The notes under the pieces are model-generated. The model saw nothing but the letters and a program-made list of their open reading frames with translations, did not search any database and had not been told where the DNA came from. A program made the position numbers and the translations under genes. Positions 1 to 10,200 of a DNA stretch of 64,000 bases are shown here, in pieces. Where the stretch lies: NCBI GenBank assembly GCA_014804445.1, contig JAAUZU010000012.1, positions 173,317 to 237,316 of the forward strand, written 5' to 3'. Each line of letters starts with the position of its first letter. Position 1 is the first letter of the stretch. Origin of the DNA: Lachnospiraceae bacterium. Its GTDB lineage: Bacteria; Bacillota; Clostridia; Lachnospirales; Lachnospiraceae.

Positions 1-1195
1 CGTAGGTCTTTCTGATTTCTTTAATAAAATCTTCGCTGTTTAACACCGTCACATTTTCAAGCGACGTAATCAGCGCCAAATCCTTTGTCATTCTGCCGCT
101 TTCAATGGTGGAAAGGGTTGCCTGCTCCAGCTTGTCTGCAAATTCCACCAGTTCTTTGATGCCATCTAATTCGCCGCGCTTTCTGAGGGCGCCCGTCCAT
201 GCAAAAATGGTTGCCACAGAGTTGGTTGAGGTTTCTTCTCCCTTCAAATGCTTGTAATAATGCCTCTGCACTGTGCCGTGAGCCGCTTCATACTCATATA
301 CGCCGCTGGGAGATACTAAAACAGAAGTCATCATAGCGAGGGAACCAAATGCGGAAGAAACCATATCCGACATCACATCGCCGTCATAGTTCTTGCACGC
401 CCAGATGAAACCGCCCTCCGACTTCATCACCCTTGCAACAGCATCGTCAATCAGCGTGTAGAAATACTCAATTCCCAGAGCCTCGAATTTCTCCTTGTAC
501 TCCGCATCATAGATTTCCTGAAAAATATCTTTAAAGGTGTGGTCATACTTTTTGGAAATGGTATCCTTTGTAGCAAACCATAAATCCTGCTTTGTGTCAA
601 TGGCATAGCCGAAACATGCCCTTGCAAAGCTTTCGATGGATTTATCCGTATTGTGCATACCCTGTAAAACGCCTGCGCCGTCAAAGTTATGAATCAGTTC
701 ACGGGTTTCTTTTCCGTCAGCAGAGGTAAAAACAAGCTCTGCCTTACCACCCTCTTCTACCCTTATTTCCGTGTTCTTATACACATCGCCATAGGCGTGA
801 CGCGCCAACGTAATCGGCTTTTTCCAGTTTTTCACACAGGGCTCGATTCCCTTCACCACAATGGGCGTTCTGAAAACCGTACCATCCAGAATCGCGCGGA
901 TGGTTCCGTTCGGGCTTTTCCACATTTCCTTTAAGTCATACTCCGTCATTCTCGCCGCGTTGGGCGTAATGGTCGCACATTTGACTGCCACACCATATTT
1001 CAAGGTGGCATTGGCAGAATCCACCGTCACCTTGTCATCTGTCTCATTGCGGTACGCAAGCCCCAAATCATAATACTCTGTCTTCAAATCGATAAAGGGA
1101 AGCAGAAGCTCTTCCTTAATCATCGTCCAGAGTATTCTGGTCATTTCATCTCCGTCCATCTCAACCAGCGGTGTCGTCATCTGAATTTTGCTCAT
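1..1195 (-). CDS. icd: NADP-dependent isocitrate dehydrogenase (3' end truncated by window edge)
   Basis: Minus-strand translation from CAT at 1193-1195: [46 protein letters not shown]..., then ...[63 protein letters not shown]; eukaryotic-type NADP-IDH family motifs. Confidence 0.93.
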   Translation of the reverse strand, partial: MSKIQMTTPLVEMDGDEMTRILWTMIKEELLLPFIDLKTEYYDLGLAYRNETDDKVTVDSANATLKYGVAVKCATITPNAARMTEYDLKEMWKSPNGTIRAILDGTVFRTPIVVKGIEPCVKNWKKPITLARHAYGDVYKNTEIRVEEGGKAELVFTSADGKETRELIHNFDGAGVLQGMHNTDKSIESFARACFGYAIDTKQDLWFATKDTISKKYDHTFKDIFQEIYDAEYKEKFEALGIEYFYTLIDDAVARVMKSEGGFIWACKNYDGDVMSDMVSSAFGSLAMMTSVLVSPSGVYEYEAAHGTVQRHYYKHLKGEETSTNSVATIFAWTGALRKRGELDGIKELVEFADKLEQATLSTIESGRMTKDLALITSLENVTVLNSEDFIKEIRKTY

Positions 1196-1229
1196 CTTTT
1201 TCCTCCATTTTCTCTTTTATCAACATTTG

Positions 1230-1937
1230 TCATGTTTCTGAAATTTCCCTGTTGTTTTCGTATGCTTCATGTAAGCCGTTTTTCACCATATTTTCATATG
1301 CGTTTATCATATGCATATGTGCCAGTTTTTCCGCACCGTCCGCATCGCCCGCCTTAATTGCCTCCATGATTTTTTCATGTTCCTCGTTGGAAGCGGCGCC
1401 TCTGACCTGATTGGCAAGCGTCTTTCTTCTGACGCGCAGCACATATGCGTGAAAATCCCTGAGCTGATGCTCTAACATCTTGGAGTTACAGGCTTCGTAC
1501 AGAATCTCATGAAAGCGGTTGTCCAACTCCGCAATCTGCTCCATATGCCCTTTGGCAGCATGGAACTTTGCCAGATATACGTTTTCCTCCATTTCTTCAA
1601 GCTGTTCTTTGGTAATATGCTCCGTCGCCCATCTGGCACAAAGTCCTTCTAACAGGGAACGTATCATGTAAATATCCTTGACATCCTTTTCGGTAATACC
1701 CGTCACGTAAGCGCCTTTGTTGGGAATAATCTGAATCAGTCCTTCCAGCTCTAACTGCCTGAACGCCTCGCGCACCGGTGTTCTGCTGACTCCGAGCTCT
1801 TCCCCGATGGTAACTTCCTTTAACTCTTCATGCTCCTCATATTTACCATTTAAAATATCGTCCCTAAGCTTATGAAACACCCTGCCCCGCAACGAATACT
1901 TATCCGTCACTTCCTGCTTTACATCATAACTGCTCAC
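1230..1937 (-). CDS. GntR-family (FadR/FCD-type) transcriptional regulator
   Basis: N-terminal wHTH (LRGRVFHKLRDDILNGKYEEHEELKEVTIGEELGVSRTPVREAFRQLELEGLIQIIPNKGAYV) plus helical FCD C-domain. GTG start at 1935-1937 preceded by GGAGGAAGCATA and overlapping the upstream stop (TAGTG). Confidence 0.9.
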   Translation of the reverse strand: MSSYDVKQEVTDKYSLRGRVFHKLRDDILNGKYEEHEELKEVTIGEELGVSRTPVREAFRQLELEGLIQIIPNKGAYVTGITEKDVKDIYMIRSLLEGLCARWATEHITKEQLEEMEENVYLAKFHAAKGHMEQIAELDNRFHEILYEACNSKMLEHQLRDFHAYVLRVRRKTLANQVRGAASNEEHEKIMEAIKAGDADGAEKLAHMHMINAYENMVKNGLHEAYENNREISET

Positions 1938-3379
1938 TATGCTTCCTCCGCCAACTTCCTGCATCCATTTTCATCCAAAATCATTCCCAGCTTATCACAG
2001 GTTTTCCCAATCACGCCTACCAGTTCCTCATCGGTCAGCACCGTAACGCGGCCGCCGGCATACTCCTCGTCAACCCACTGCTTTATTTCTTTTACCAGCT
2101 CGCTGCCCTTGTCCACCTGCGCTTCTCCTTTTAGCTTATAGTAGGTGTTCATCCAATGGGCAATGCCCGCAAGCCCGGAAGTATTGGAAACGGCGCACAA
2201 AACCGGCCGGTTCAAAAACTTTTCCGTATCAAAAATATTGTAGATTTCTTCATTTTTCAGCAGTCCGTCCGCATGAATACCGGCTCTTGTCACATTGAAA
2301 TTCTTGCCGACAAAAGGCGTTCTCTCCGGAATGCGATAGCCGATTTCTTTTTCATAGTACTCTGCCAGCTCCGTAATCACTGTGGTATCCATACCGTTTA
2401 AATTGCCGCGAAGCTGTGCATATTCAAACACCATCGCCTCCAAAGGTGTATTCCCGGTTCTTTCCCCAATGCCAAACAAGGAAGTGTTGATACCGGCACA
2501 ACCGTACAGCCATGCCGTAGTCGAATTGGATACTGCCTTATAGAAATCGTTGTGCCCATGCCATTCAATATTTTCATGCGGCACGCCCGCATGCGTGTGG
2601 ATGGCGTAGATGATTCCCTGCACACTCCTGGGAATTACGGCGCCGGGATAGTTGACCCCATAGCCCATGGTATCGCATGCACGTACCTTAATCGGTATCC
2701 CGTACTGCTCCTGCAGCTTCATCAGTTCTGTGCAGAAAGGCACGACATAGCCATAGATATCCGCCCTTGTAATATCCTCCAAATGACAGCGGGGGCTGAT
2801 GCCCTCCTCCAAACATTCCCGAATGACACTCAGATAATGCTCCATTGCCTGTCTTCTTGTCATTTTCAGTTTTAAAAAAATGTGGTAATCGGAACAACTC
2901 ACCAAAATACCGGTTTCCTTCATACCGATTTCCTTGACCAGTTTAAAATCCTCCTTGCTCGCCCGAATCCAGCTTGTCACTTCCGGGAACTGGTAGCCCC
3001 GCTCCATACATTTATACACGGCGTCCCTGTCCTTTTTACTGTACAGGAAAAATTCGGAGGCACGAATCATGCCGTTGGGACCGCCCAGCTTATGCAGATA
3101 ATCGTATATCGTCACAATTTGTTCCGTTGTATAGGGTGCCCGTGACTGCTGACCGTCACGGAAAGTCGTGTCCGTAATCCAGATTTCCTTCGGCATATTG
3201 TGCGGCACAATCCTGTCGTTAAAAGGAATTTTGGGGATCTCCGAATAGGGGAACATGTTGCGGAAAACATTTGGCTTTTCCACATCGTCTAATATGTACA
3301 TGTGCTCCTCTATTTCCAGAAGATTATTTCTCGAATTCATATTAATCGGTCTGTACTGAAACATATCGTTGTTTTTCAT
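1937..3379 (-). CDS. HMGL/isopropylmalate-synthase-like enzyme, probable Re-citrate synthase
   Basis: 480 aa; DRE-TIM metallolyase motifs (WITDTTFRDGQQSRAPYT, EWHGHNDFYKAVSNS, GIGERTGNTPLE); position with icd and a GntR regulator supports citrate synthesis over homocitrate or isopropylmalate. Confidence 0.7.
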   Translation of the reverse strand: MKNNDMFQYRPINMNSRNNLLEIEEHMYILDDVEKPNVFRNMFPYSEIPKIPFNDRIVPHNMPKEIWITDTTFRDGQQSRAPYTTEQIVTIYDYLHKLGGPNGMIRASEFFLYSKKDRDAVYKCMERGYQFPEVTSWIRASKEDFKLVKEIGMKETGILVSCSDYHIFLKLKMTRRQAMEHYLSVIRECLEEGISPRCHLEDITRADIYGYVVPFCTELMKLQEQYGIPIKVRACDTMGYGVNYPGAVIPRSVQGIIYAIHTHAGVPHENIEWHGHNDFYKAVSNSTTAWLYGCAGINTSLFGIGERTGNTPLEAMVFEYAQLRGNLNGMDTTVITELAEYYEKEIGYRIPERTPFVGKNFNVTRAGIHADGLLKNEEIYNIFDTEKFLNRPVLCAVSNTSGLAGIAHWMNTYYKLKGEAQVDKGSELVKEIKQWVDEEYAGGRVTVLTDEELVGVIGKTCDKLGMILDENGCRKLAEEA

Positions 3380-3410
3380 TTCAAAGGCCCTCTTCTATGT
3401 ACAAATAGTT

Positions 3411-3442
3411 ACCTCGTATAATTGTATACAATCATACGAGGT
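3411..3442. promoter_or_regulatory. 32-bp near-perfect palindrome, candidate GntR operator
   Basis: ACCTCGTAT-A-ATTGTATACAAT-C-ATACGAGGT; reverse complement differs only at the two single linker bases; core ATTGTATACAAT. Confidence 0.65.
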
Positions 3443-3449
3443 ATGTCAA
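3421..3449 (-). promoter_or_regulatory. Sigma-A-type promoter of the Re-citrate synthase/GntR(/icd) operon
   Basis: Minus strand TTGACA (3444-3449), 17-nt spacer, TACAAT (3421-3426); the -10 lies inside the palindrome. Confidence 0.75.
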
Positions 3450-3467
3450 GTACTATATACAGTTAAG

Positions 3468-4409
3468 CTACCCTTCCATCATTCCCGTTACATTAATCAT
3501 GCCCCAGCCCTGCTGATACCACGGCTCCTGTAAATCATCCGCGCTAAACAACAGCTTTCTCTTTGCCGTCTCATTGTCATATTCCGGATGCTTCTGCAAA
3601 AGCAGCGCCAGTGCGCCGGATACCACCGGCGTCGCCATGGAGGTACCGCTTTTCGCAATATAAGCATTTATATAGCCCCTTCTGCTTCTTCGGCATGCGC
3701 CGTTGCAGGATATAATTTCAGTCCCCGGCGCCACAATATCCGGTTTTTTCATGGTATCAAAACGCCCACCCCTTGCGGAATAAGATGCACAGCGATTTGG
3801 TTTATTTTGAAAATATGCCCCATCATGACAGCCAACCGTAATCAGAAGACGGCTTCGTCCGATAGCGGAAAGGGATCCGCATGCAGGCCCGTTGTTTCCT
3901 GCCGCACACACTACAAGAATTCCCTTCTTCCACAATGTCTCCAGTTTTTCCTTTAAAAGCTCCTCCTTCTCCTCTTCTATCAACTGACCGATTCCAACGG
4001 ATATATTTAAAACACGGATTTTGTATTGTTCACTGTTATGCTGCACCCAGTCGATGCCCTGAAGCATGGCGTCCACAGTTCCGTCACCTTTCTCGTCCAA
4101 CACCTTTCCGACTACAAGTCCCACCTCCGGCGCCATTCCCCGATATCTTCCTCCGGACAGATAACCGCTTCCGCCAATAATCCCGCATACATGCGTCCCA
4201 TGCCCGCTGTCATCATACACTGCTGTGCTGCCATTGATAAAATCTTTGAAGTCTAGAATCCTGTCTGCCAAATCCGGATGCTTTGCCACTCCTGTGTCCA
4301 ACACGGCAACGGTAATGCCTTTTCCTCCGCCAGACTGTACCACACTGCTGCATCCAGTCTGTTCTCTCACTCTGTACACGCAAAAAACCCCCGGCTTTTT
4401 CTCTATCAT
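3468..4409 (-). CDS. Subtilisin-like S8 serine peptidase (start codon uncertain)
   Basis: Catalytic triad motifs ITVAVLDTGVAKHPD, DDSGHGTHVCGIIGG, AKSGTSMATPVVSGALAL; oxyanion AAGNNG. Confidence 0.9.
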   Translation of the reverse strand: MIEKKPGVFCVYRVREQTGCSSVVQSGGGKGITVAVLDTGVAKHPDLADRILDFKDFINGSTAVYDDSGHGTHVCGIIGGSGYLSGGRYRGMAPEVGLVVGKVLDEKGDGTVDAMLQGIDWVQHNSEQYKIRVLNISVGIGQLIEEEKEELLKEKLETLWKKGILVVCAAGNNGPACGSLSAIGRSRLLITVGCHDGAYFQNKPNRCASYSARGGRFDTMKKPDIVAPGTEIISCNGACRRSRRGYINAYIAKSGTSMATPVVSGALALLLQKHPEYDNETAKRKLLFSADDLQEPWYQQGWGMINVTGMMEG

Positions 4410-4427
4410 ATGCCGAGGGCTTTTTTT
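4382..4427 (-). terminator. Strong intrinsic terminator downstream of the LRR gene; overlaps the annotated 5' end of the subtilase
   Basis: Minus strand AAAAAGCCCTCGGC-(16 nt loop)-GCCGGGGGTTTTTT, about 14 bp with two G.U wobbles. Confidence 0.75.
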
Positions 4428-4435
4428 GTTACCTA

Positions 4436-7180
4436 TTATTTTTTCTTCTTTATCAGTAATACTGCGACTGCCATGCCTGCAAGACCCGCCGCCCAGAAAT
4501 ATTTAGGCTGTATATTGTCGCCGGTATCCGGAGAAGCGTCCATGCGTCCTGTTACCGCACCTGCCGTCCTGCAGATAGCAACCGGTGCAAGCATATTAGT
4601 TTCAAAGGTCACCTGATTTCCTTCTATTTTATAGGTAAGCCCTGTAAGCTGCCCGTTCCGGTCTGTCTGGTAAACGCGAAGTCCGCTTGCTGCAAAACCT
4701 GCCGGCAGCGTAACCGTTACTTTGAGTTTTCTGCTTCCCGTCTTTGAAATGGGCACTCTGGTCTTACTGTCCACCAAATCCATGTCCACACACACACTGG
4801 CCTCCGGAAGCGCTTCCCTGTAAACCGCCTCGTAACCTGCGTTCAAAGCCGTGTATGCATCCAGACTGTCAAACACCTGCAGATAATAAGACCCTGTATT
4901 TCCTTCCAGCTCAGCACTGATATCTCCAGACAGCACCGTGCTTGTATTCTCTACTGCAATACTGCCTGTCGGATAGTCCCTGTCACTGCCGAATATGGAA
5001 ATACTTTCTCTGCCGATTACCTGATAATTTTTGCCATCAATAATAATATATTCCGGAATATAAATACCTGCAAGTTCCGCCTCCGTATAGGTAGTGGCAA
5101 AGCATGTTACAATTCTCTTGTCGTTGGAACTGATATATGCGATAATTCCCTGAAAATCACCGCCTGTAGGCGACAGTATGGTGTCCGCTAGCTCCTCCTC
5201 CTTCATTTCTCTTTCTACAATGGCAATCTGCGTATCGCCCAGTATAAATCCTCTTGACGCTTCGTTAGAAAGCCGTTCTGCCGTCAGTTCATGGCACGGT
5301 GCAGGCAGCTTCAGACTGTCAAAAACAACAATTTTTTCAGAATCACTAAACGGTGCATCAGAGAAGTCAAAGCTTAAAAGTCCCAAATATTCAACGTTTT
5401 CCCACACATGCGCTGTTTCCAGCGGACAGCCCATAAACGCTCTATCCCGTATCACACGCACATTTTCCCCGCCGGTAACGGTATGCAGATTTTTACAATC
5501 AGAAAACGCCCCTTCTCCAATGTCAATCAAAGAATCGGGAAATTGCACAGACACAATTTTCTCATTGCCCGCAAAAACCTCCGGCGCAATCTTTCTTACA
5601 TTTTCCGGTATTACCAAATTGCCGCCGTTTCCTCTGTACGCTAACAGAATACCACTTCCGACAATCAAGTATTCTTCCGTACCGCTTCCGCTCAGCCAGC
5701 TCTTCAGCCACAGACTTTGGTCAAACGCTTTGGGCTCAATATCCGTAACGGTAGAAGGTATCTTCACTTCCCTGAGATAATCACAGTGATAAAACGCACC
5801 ATATCCTATCGTCGTTACGCCGCTTGGGATATTTGCTGTCGTGAGATTGCTTCTTGCAAAAGCAAACTCGCCGATTTCCGTAATTCCATCCGGTATCGTG
5901 TAGCCTACCGCCTCCCTGCTGTTATAAAAAGCCTGATCCGCCAATATACTGCCGAAAATCCTGTACTTGGGAACCTCTGTGCTCTTTTGCAGATCCGTTC
6001 CTGTGGACCCGTTTCCAGGCAGTGTGACAGCATCATCGTTCCCATTTGCACTGACAGACGTTTCGTTATTCCCATATACCGGTGCAGAAGAATTGTCCAT
6101 AAAAACAAACGCACTGTTTCCCACTACATAGGTGCTTCCCAACACACTGCCGTCATCCGGCTGATAGGGTTCATTATTTTGTCCATTGTCCTGACCGTTG
6201 TTCTGTCCGTTGTTCTCCGATGGCGTATTATCCGGTTCATCTGCCGGAACATCGGGCTCTGCATTTCCTGTATCCTCATACTCTGCCTGATTCATTAACT
6301 TCCATCTTATATAGTACTTATATGCCGCTGTCCCCTTATCCGCTGAAATCACCAGTCTGGGACAGCCATTAAAAGCGGTATCGTGTATGGTATCCACTGT
6401 GGATGGCACCGATACCGTGCCCAAATTGACGCAGTCTGCAAACGCCATAATTCCGATTCTCTTAACAGAATAAGGAATGGACATACTTTCAAGGGACTTG
6501 CAGTTGGTAAACGCATAGTCCGGTATCTCTTTCAGATTATTGCTGAGACTAATACTTTTTACATTGTTACAGCCCCAAAAAGCATATTCCGCAATATCCG
6601 TGACCGTAGAGGGCATACTATAGGACTCCCGCTCTCTTGTAGGAAGCATAAAATACAATTTGGTCTTGTCATTATTGTACAGACAGCCGTCAGCATAAGA
6701 AAATGCTGTATTTCCTTCCGTTATCTTCAAGTTCTTCAACGCCGAACAGCCTGTGAACGCACCGATACCAAGCTTATCAAGCCCTTTGCCCAATGTCACT
6801 GTTGTTAACGCTGTACAATCCCCAAAAGCTCCATTTCCGACTTCCGTCACGGAGTCCGGCAGCTGCACTTCCTTTAGTCCTGTACATTCAGCAAATGCCC
6901 TGTATCCAATGGTTTCCACACTATTTCCGCGAAACTGAAGGATCTCCATATCGGTGTTGCCGGCAAATGCCTCCGCCCCAATCGCAGTTACGGAAGCAGG
7001 AACAGACACGGTTTTTGCCGTGCCTGTATACTTTACCAGTATCGTTCCATTCATTTGAAAATCCGCATCCGAAGAGTATGTCGGCGTATCCGCAGACACC
7101 GATGGAGCCGGTATCTGCGTCACCGCCAATGCCAATGCCAAAAGCAGCGCGCTCACGGAAATTTTGATTGATCTCTTCAT
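4436..7180 (-). CDS. Secreted BspA-type (LRR_5) leucine-rich-repeat surface protein with C-terminal sorting signal
   Basis: Signal peptide MKRSIKISVSALLLALALAVTQIPAPSVSA; repeated IPxxVTxIGxxAFxxCxxLxxVxIP units; C-term ASPDTGDN-hydrophobic-IKKKK. Confidence 0.88.
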   Translation of the reverse strand: MKRSIKISVSALLLALALAVTQIPAPSVSADTPTYSSDADFQMNGTILVKYTGTAKTVSVPASVTAIGAEAFAGNTDMEILQFRGNSVETIGYRAFAECTGLKEVQLPDSVTEVGNGAFGDCTALTTVTLGKGLDKLGIGAFTGCSALKNLKITEGNTAFSYADGCLYNNDKTKLYFMLPTRERESYSMPSTVTDIAEYAFWGCNNVKSISLSNNLKEIPDYAFTNCKSLESMSIPYSVKRIGIMAFADCVNLGTVSVPSTVDTIHDTAFNGCPRLVISADKGTAAYKYYIRWKLMNQAEYEDTGNAEPDVPADEPDNTPSENNGQNNGQDNGQNNEPYQPDDGSVLGSTYVVGNSAFVFMDNSSAPVYGNNETSVSANGNDDAVTLPGNGSTGTDLQKSTEVPKYRIFGSILADQAFYNSREAVGYTIPDGITEIGEFAFARSNLTTANIPSGVTTIGYGAFYHCDYLREVKIPSTVTDIEPKAFDQSLWLKSWLSGSGTEEYLIVGSGILLAYRGNGGNLVIPENVRKIAPEVFAGNEKIVSVQFPDSLIDIGEGAFSDCKNLHTVTGGENVRVIRDRAFMGCPLETAHVWENVEYLGLLSFDFSDAPFSDSEKIVVFDSLKLPAPCHELTAERLSNEASRGFILGDTQIAIVEREMKEEELADTILSPTGGDFQGIIAYISSNDKRIVTCFATTYTEAELAGIYIPEYIIIDGKNYQVIGRESISIFGSDRDYPTGSIAVENTSTVLSGDISAELEGNTGSYYLQVFDSLDAYTALNAGYEAVYREALPEASVCVDMDLVDSKTRVPISKTGSRKLKVTVTLPAGFAASGLRVYQTDRNGQLTGLTYKIEGNQVTFETNMLAPVAICRTAGAVTGRMDASPDTGDNIQPKYFWAAGLAGMAVAVLLIKKKK

Positions 7181-7218
7181 ATTTATACCCCGCGCATATC
7201 GCAATCAAACGTTCTCCG

Positions 7219-10200
7219 TTATGCCTTCACCAAAACTTTTTTACCGGTTTTATCCTTTTTTACAAACAGTACCACAGAAATACAGCACAGTGCAACGACT
7301 GCAAACCATTTCGGGTGAATATCTCCCGTCTTCGGCGAGCTGTCCGCTACGCCATTCGATTGCAGACTGTCAGTCTTAACATAGATAACATAAGGCGAGA
7401 AATGCTCTGCCGTAAAGGTTACGCACGCCACACCGTCTATCGTGGTAAACTTCGGAGAAAGTTTATCCAGCTTATCATTCACCACACCGGCTACCATATT
7501 GTTACCGCCGTAAGTAATCAGAGAATCCGGAAGCGGCAGCGTAATTTCAATTTTCAGCCCCGAAGTATCTGTAATCTTCGTCTTGCCCGTGGAATCATAC
7601 AGTGAAATATCCATCGGGAAGTACTTAATATTATCAAGGCTTCCATATTCCTCTATCAGTGCTCTGAGCACCGCATCGGTTGCCTGCTGATCCTCGGTAA
7701 TCTTTACCACAAAATTGTCAGAAGATCCTTTGATGGTGACAGACACAACGCCGGTATTGGAAAGACCATATTTGTCAATCACAACCGTTGAACCGGTCTT
7801 ATTGTTATTCGCATTTCCACCTGAGGCAGAAGACCCGTTACCGGTACCGGAACCGCCACCGCTTCCATTTGAGGAACCGGCAACAAAGTTTGCTGTTACC
7901 GTTACATTCTCAGCCGGCATAACGATTGTGGTTGCCGATACCTCACTGCTTGCAAACTTAACAGCAGTGTTATCCGTCGTCCACTTGCTGAACCGCTGTG
8001 ATGCTGCCGGATTGTTGGCTATAATAATAACCGTAGCTCCCGCTGCATAGCTTCCCGATCCACTGCCGTTTCGCACTGTCAGTGTGTACAAGGTTGCCGT
8101 ACCGTTACCACTTACTGTTCCATCACCATTGCCATTGCCGTTTCCATTTCCATTTCCGCCATTCGGATTATTCGGGTTGTTCGGATTATTCGGGTTGTTC
8201 GGGTCATTCGGATCACTACTTGTTCCTCGCTCATACTGCGCATAAGTCTTCGTATCGCTCTGGATATTCGTAATTGCCGGTCTCCAGCCTACAAAAGTAT
8301 AGCCTTCTCTCGCGGGCGGTACAATTGCAGGTGCATCCTCTCCGGGTGACACTAAATAAGTTTGTATCGGTTTTTCATCACTGGTATAGTCAAAAAACTC
8401 AACAAGGTATTTGGTCTCATCAGAGTCTATATTTCTGTAGGAAGCATAGACAGTTGTATCAGCATGGATATTCGTATAATTTCCCAGCCATCTCACAAAT
8501 TCCTTTCCCTCTTTTGCAGGCGGTGTGGGAGGCGTTGCATCATGACCGACAATCACTTCCTGTACTTCGATGATATTGTCTTCATCGTCCATAAAATAAA
8601 CCTTGTAAACAGTATTGTCTACACCGTCCCAATCCTCACGCTGAATATTTCCATGTCCTCTTTCCGCTGCATAGTCCGCGGCAGTGCTGCCCTCATTACA
8701 ATAGAAAGTGATCCTGGAACATGTGCCATTTGAATTTGGTGTCGTATAGGTATTAAATGCCGCCTCTGCAATATTGGTTACACTGTCCGGAATGCTCACT
8801 TTGCTGACATAACTGTCACTGAAAGCGCCGCTCCTGATATATCGGCAGGAGGTAGGAAGTTCCACGTCATTCAGTCTTTTTGTATTTTTAAAAGCATTCT
8901 CCGGAATACCGCTGATATAAGTCGTCGTCAAATCTGCAGAAGTAACATCCACACAATCCATGAACGCCTCTTCCATAATTGATGTGATTCCGGCAACCTC
9001 TGTAGGGCTTATTGCATTCGGCGTACTGCTTTCCAAACCGCCTCTGCTCTCCAGACATTCTACCAAAACATCTCTGTTTCCATCTTTCAATCCATAGATA
9101 ATGGACTGTCCTGTTGTAAAATAAGGACCTCCTGAAAAATCAACATCCTGAAGTGACGTACACGCCCTGAACGGACGGATTCCCAACTCAGAGACCTCCG
9201 GTGAAATCGTTACATACTTCAAGTCTTTATTATTACAAAACGCATAATTTCCAATGCTGCCCCCGCCACCCTGCATGTTAAAGGTTGTGAGCGCTGATTG
9301 GGAACCCGTACCATCATTTCCGCTGGTCGTCACATCAAACGCGTATGCAAAAGCATAATCATCAATTTTTGCAGTTCCGCCGGTAATGTTAATGGCATTC
9401 AATTTCACACAGCCGCTGAAGGTGTAGGGCTCATATTCCTCAATATCAGCAAAGGTAACGCTTTGAATCTTTAAGTCAGGCGATTGTCCGCTTACCGACT
9501 CTACCTTATAATTGCCATCGGCATCCTGCACACCGGTAACACCGGAAAACAGTCCTGTCTGAATCGCTTTCACGCCAACCGGTATCTGCGGATTTAACGA
9601 AGCGTTAATCAAATCCCACTCATCCGTCTTCGGCATCGCACCGCCGGCTAAATAATTTTCATAATCCGTTTTTGCATTCGCTGCTGCGTCCGCCTGCTCC
9701 GCCGTCAAATACGGATACTTTGCCTGCGTATATTTGGTAAGCTCCACATAGCGCGGATAATCCACCAAAGTTGCTTTGCCTTCTTTTGTCTGTAAGTCTT
9801 CCGGCACATATTTAATTTCCAAATTGCTGGGCCATCCGCTGTAATAGGTGATATACGTCAGCGGCTGTGCACCGGCATTGATATTGCTGTCTTTATTCAT
9901 TGCATAATTAAATACTACATTGTCGCCTACCGCCCCTGTAAAACTCAGTACAGGCGTATTCGTCAGATAAGTATTTTCATTTGGACAATGTCTATGTTCA
10001 GATGCCACCTGTGTGGCAAACGCCCCCGGTCCAATGGAGGTGATTCTTGTTGCATCCGCAAAAATCACCGCCTCAAGATTGTGGCAGCCCTTAAAGGCAT
10101 CTGATCGAATCTGTGTTACCGTTGCCGGAATGGTGATTTTTTTCAATGTACAGACACCGGAAAAGCACCCGGACTCAATATAGGCAATTCCGAAAGGTCC

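Noticed and set aside
3411-3442. Palindrome read as a terminator of the subtilase gene
   Set aside because: No U-tract follows on the minus strand and the sequence overlaps a good promoter, so an operator is a better explanation.
8125-8215. Tandem repeats as a CRISPR array
   Set aside because: Units are under 20 bp, contiguous, in frame and encode Asn/Pro/Gly linker; no spacers and no cas genes.
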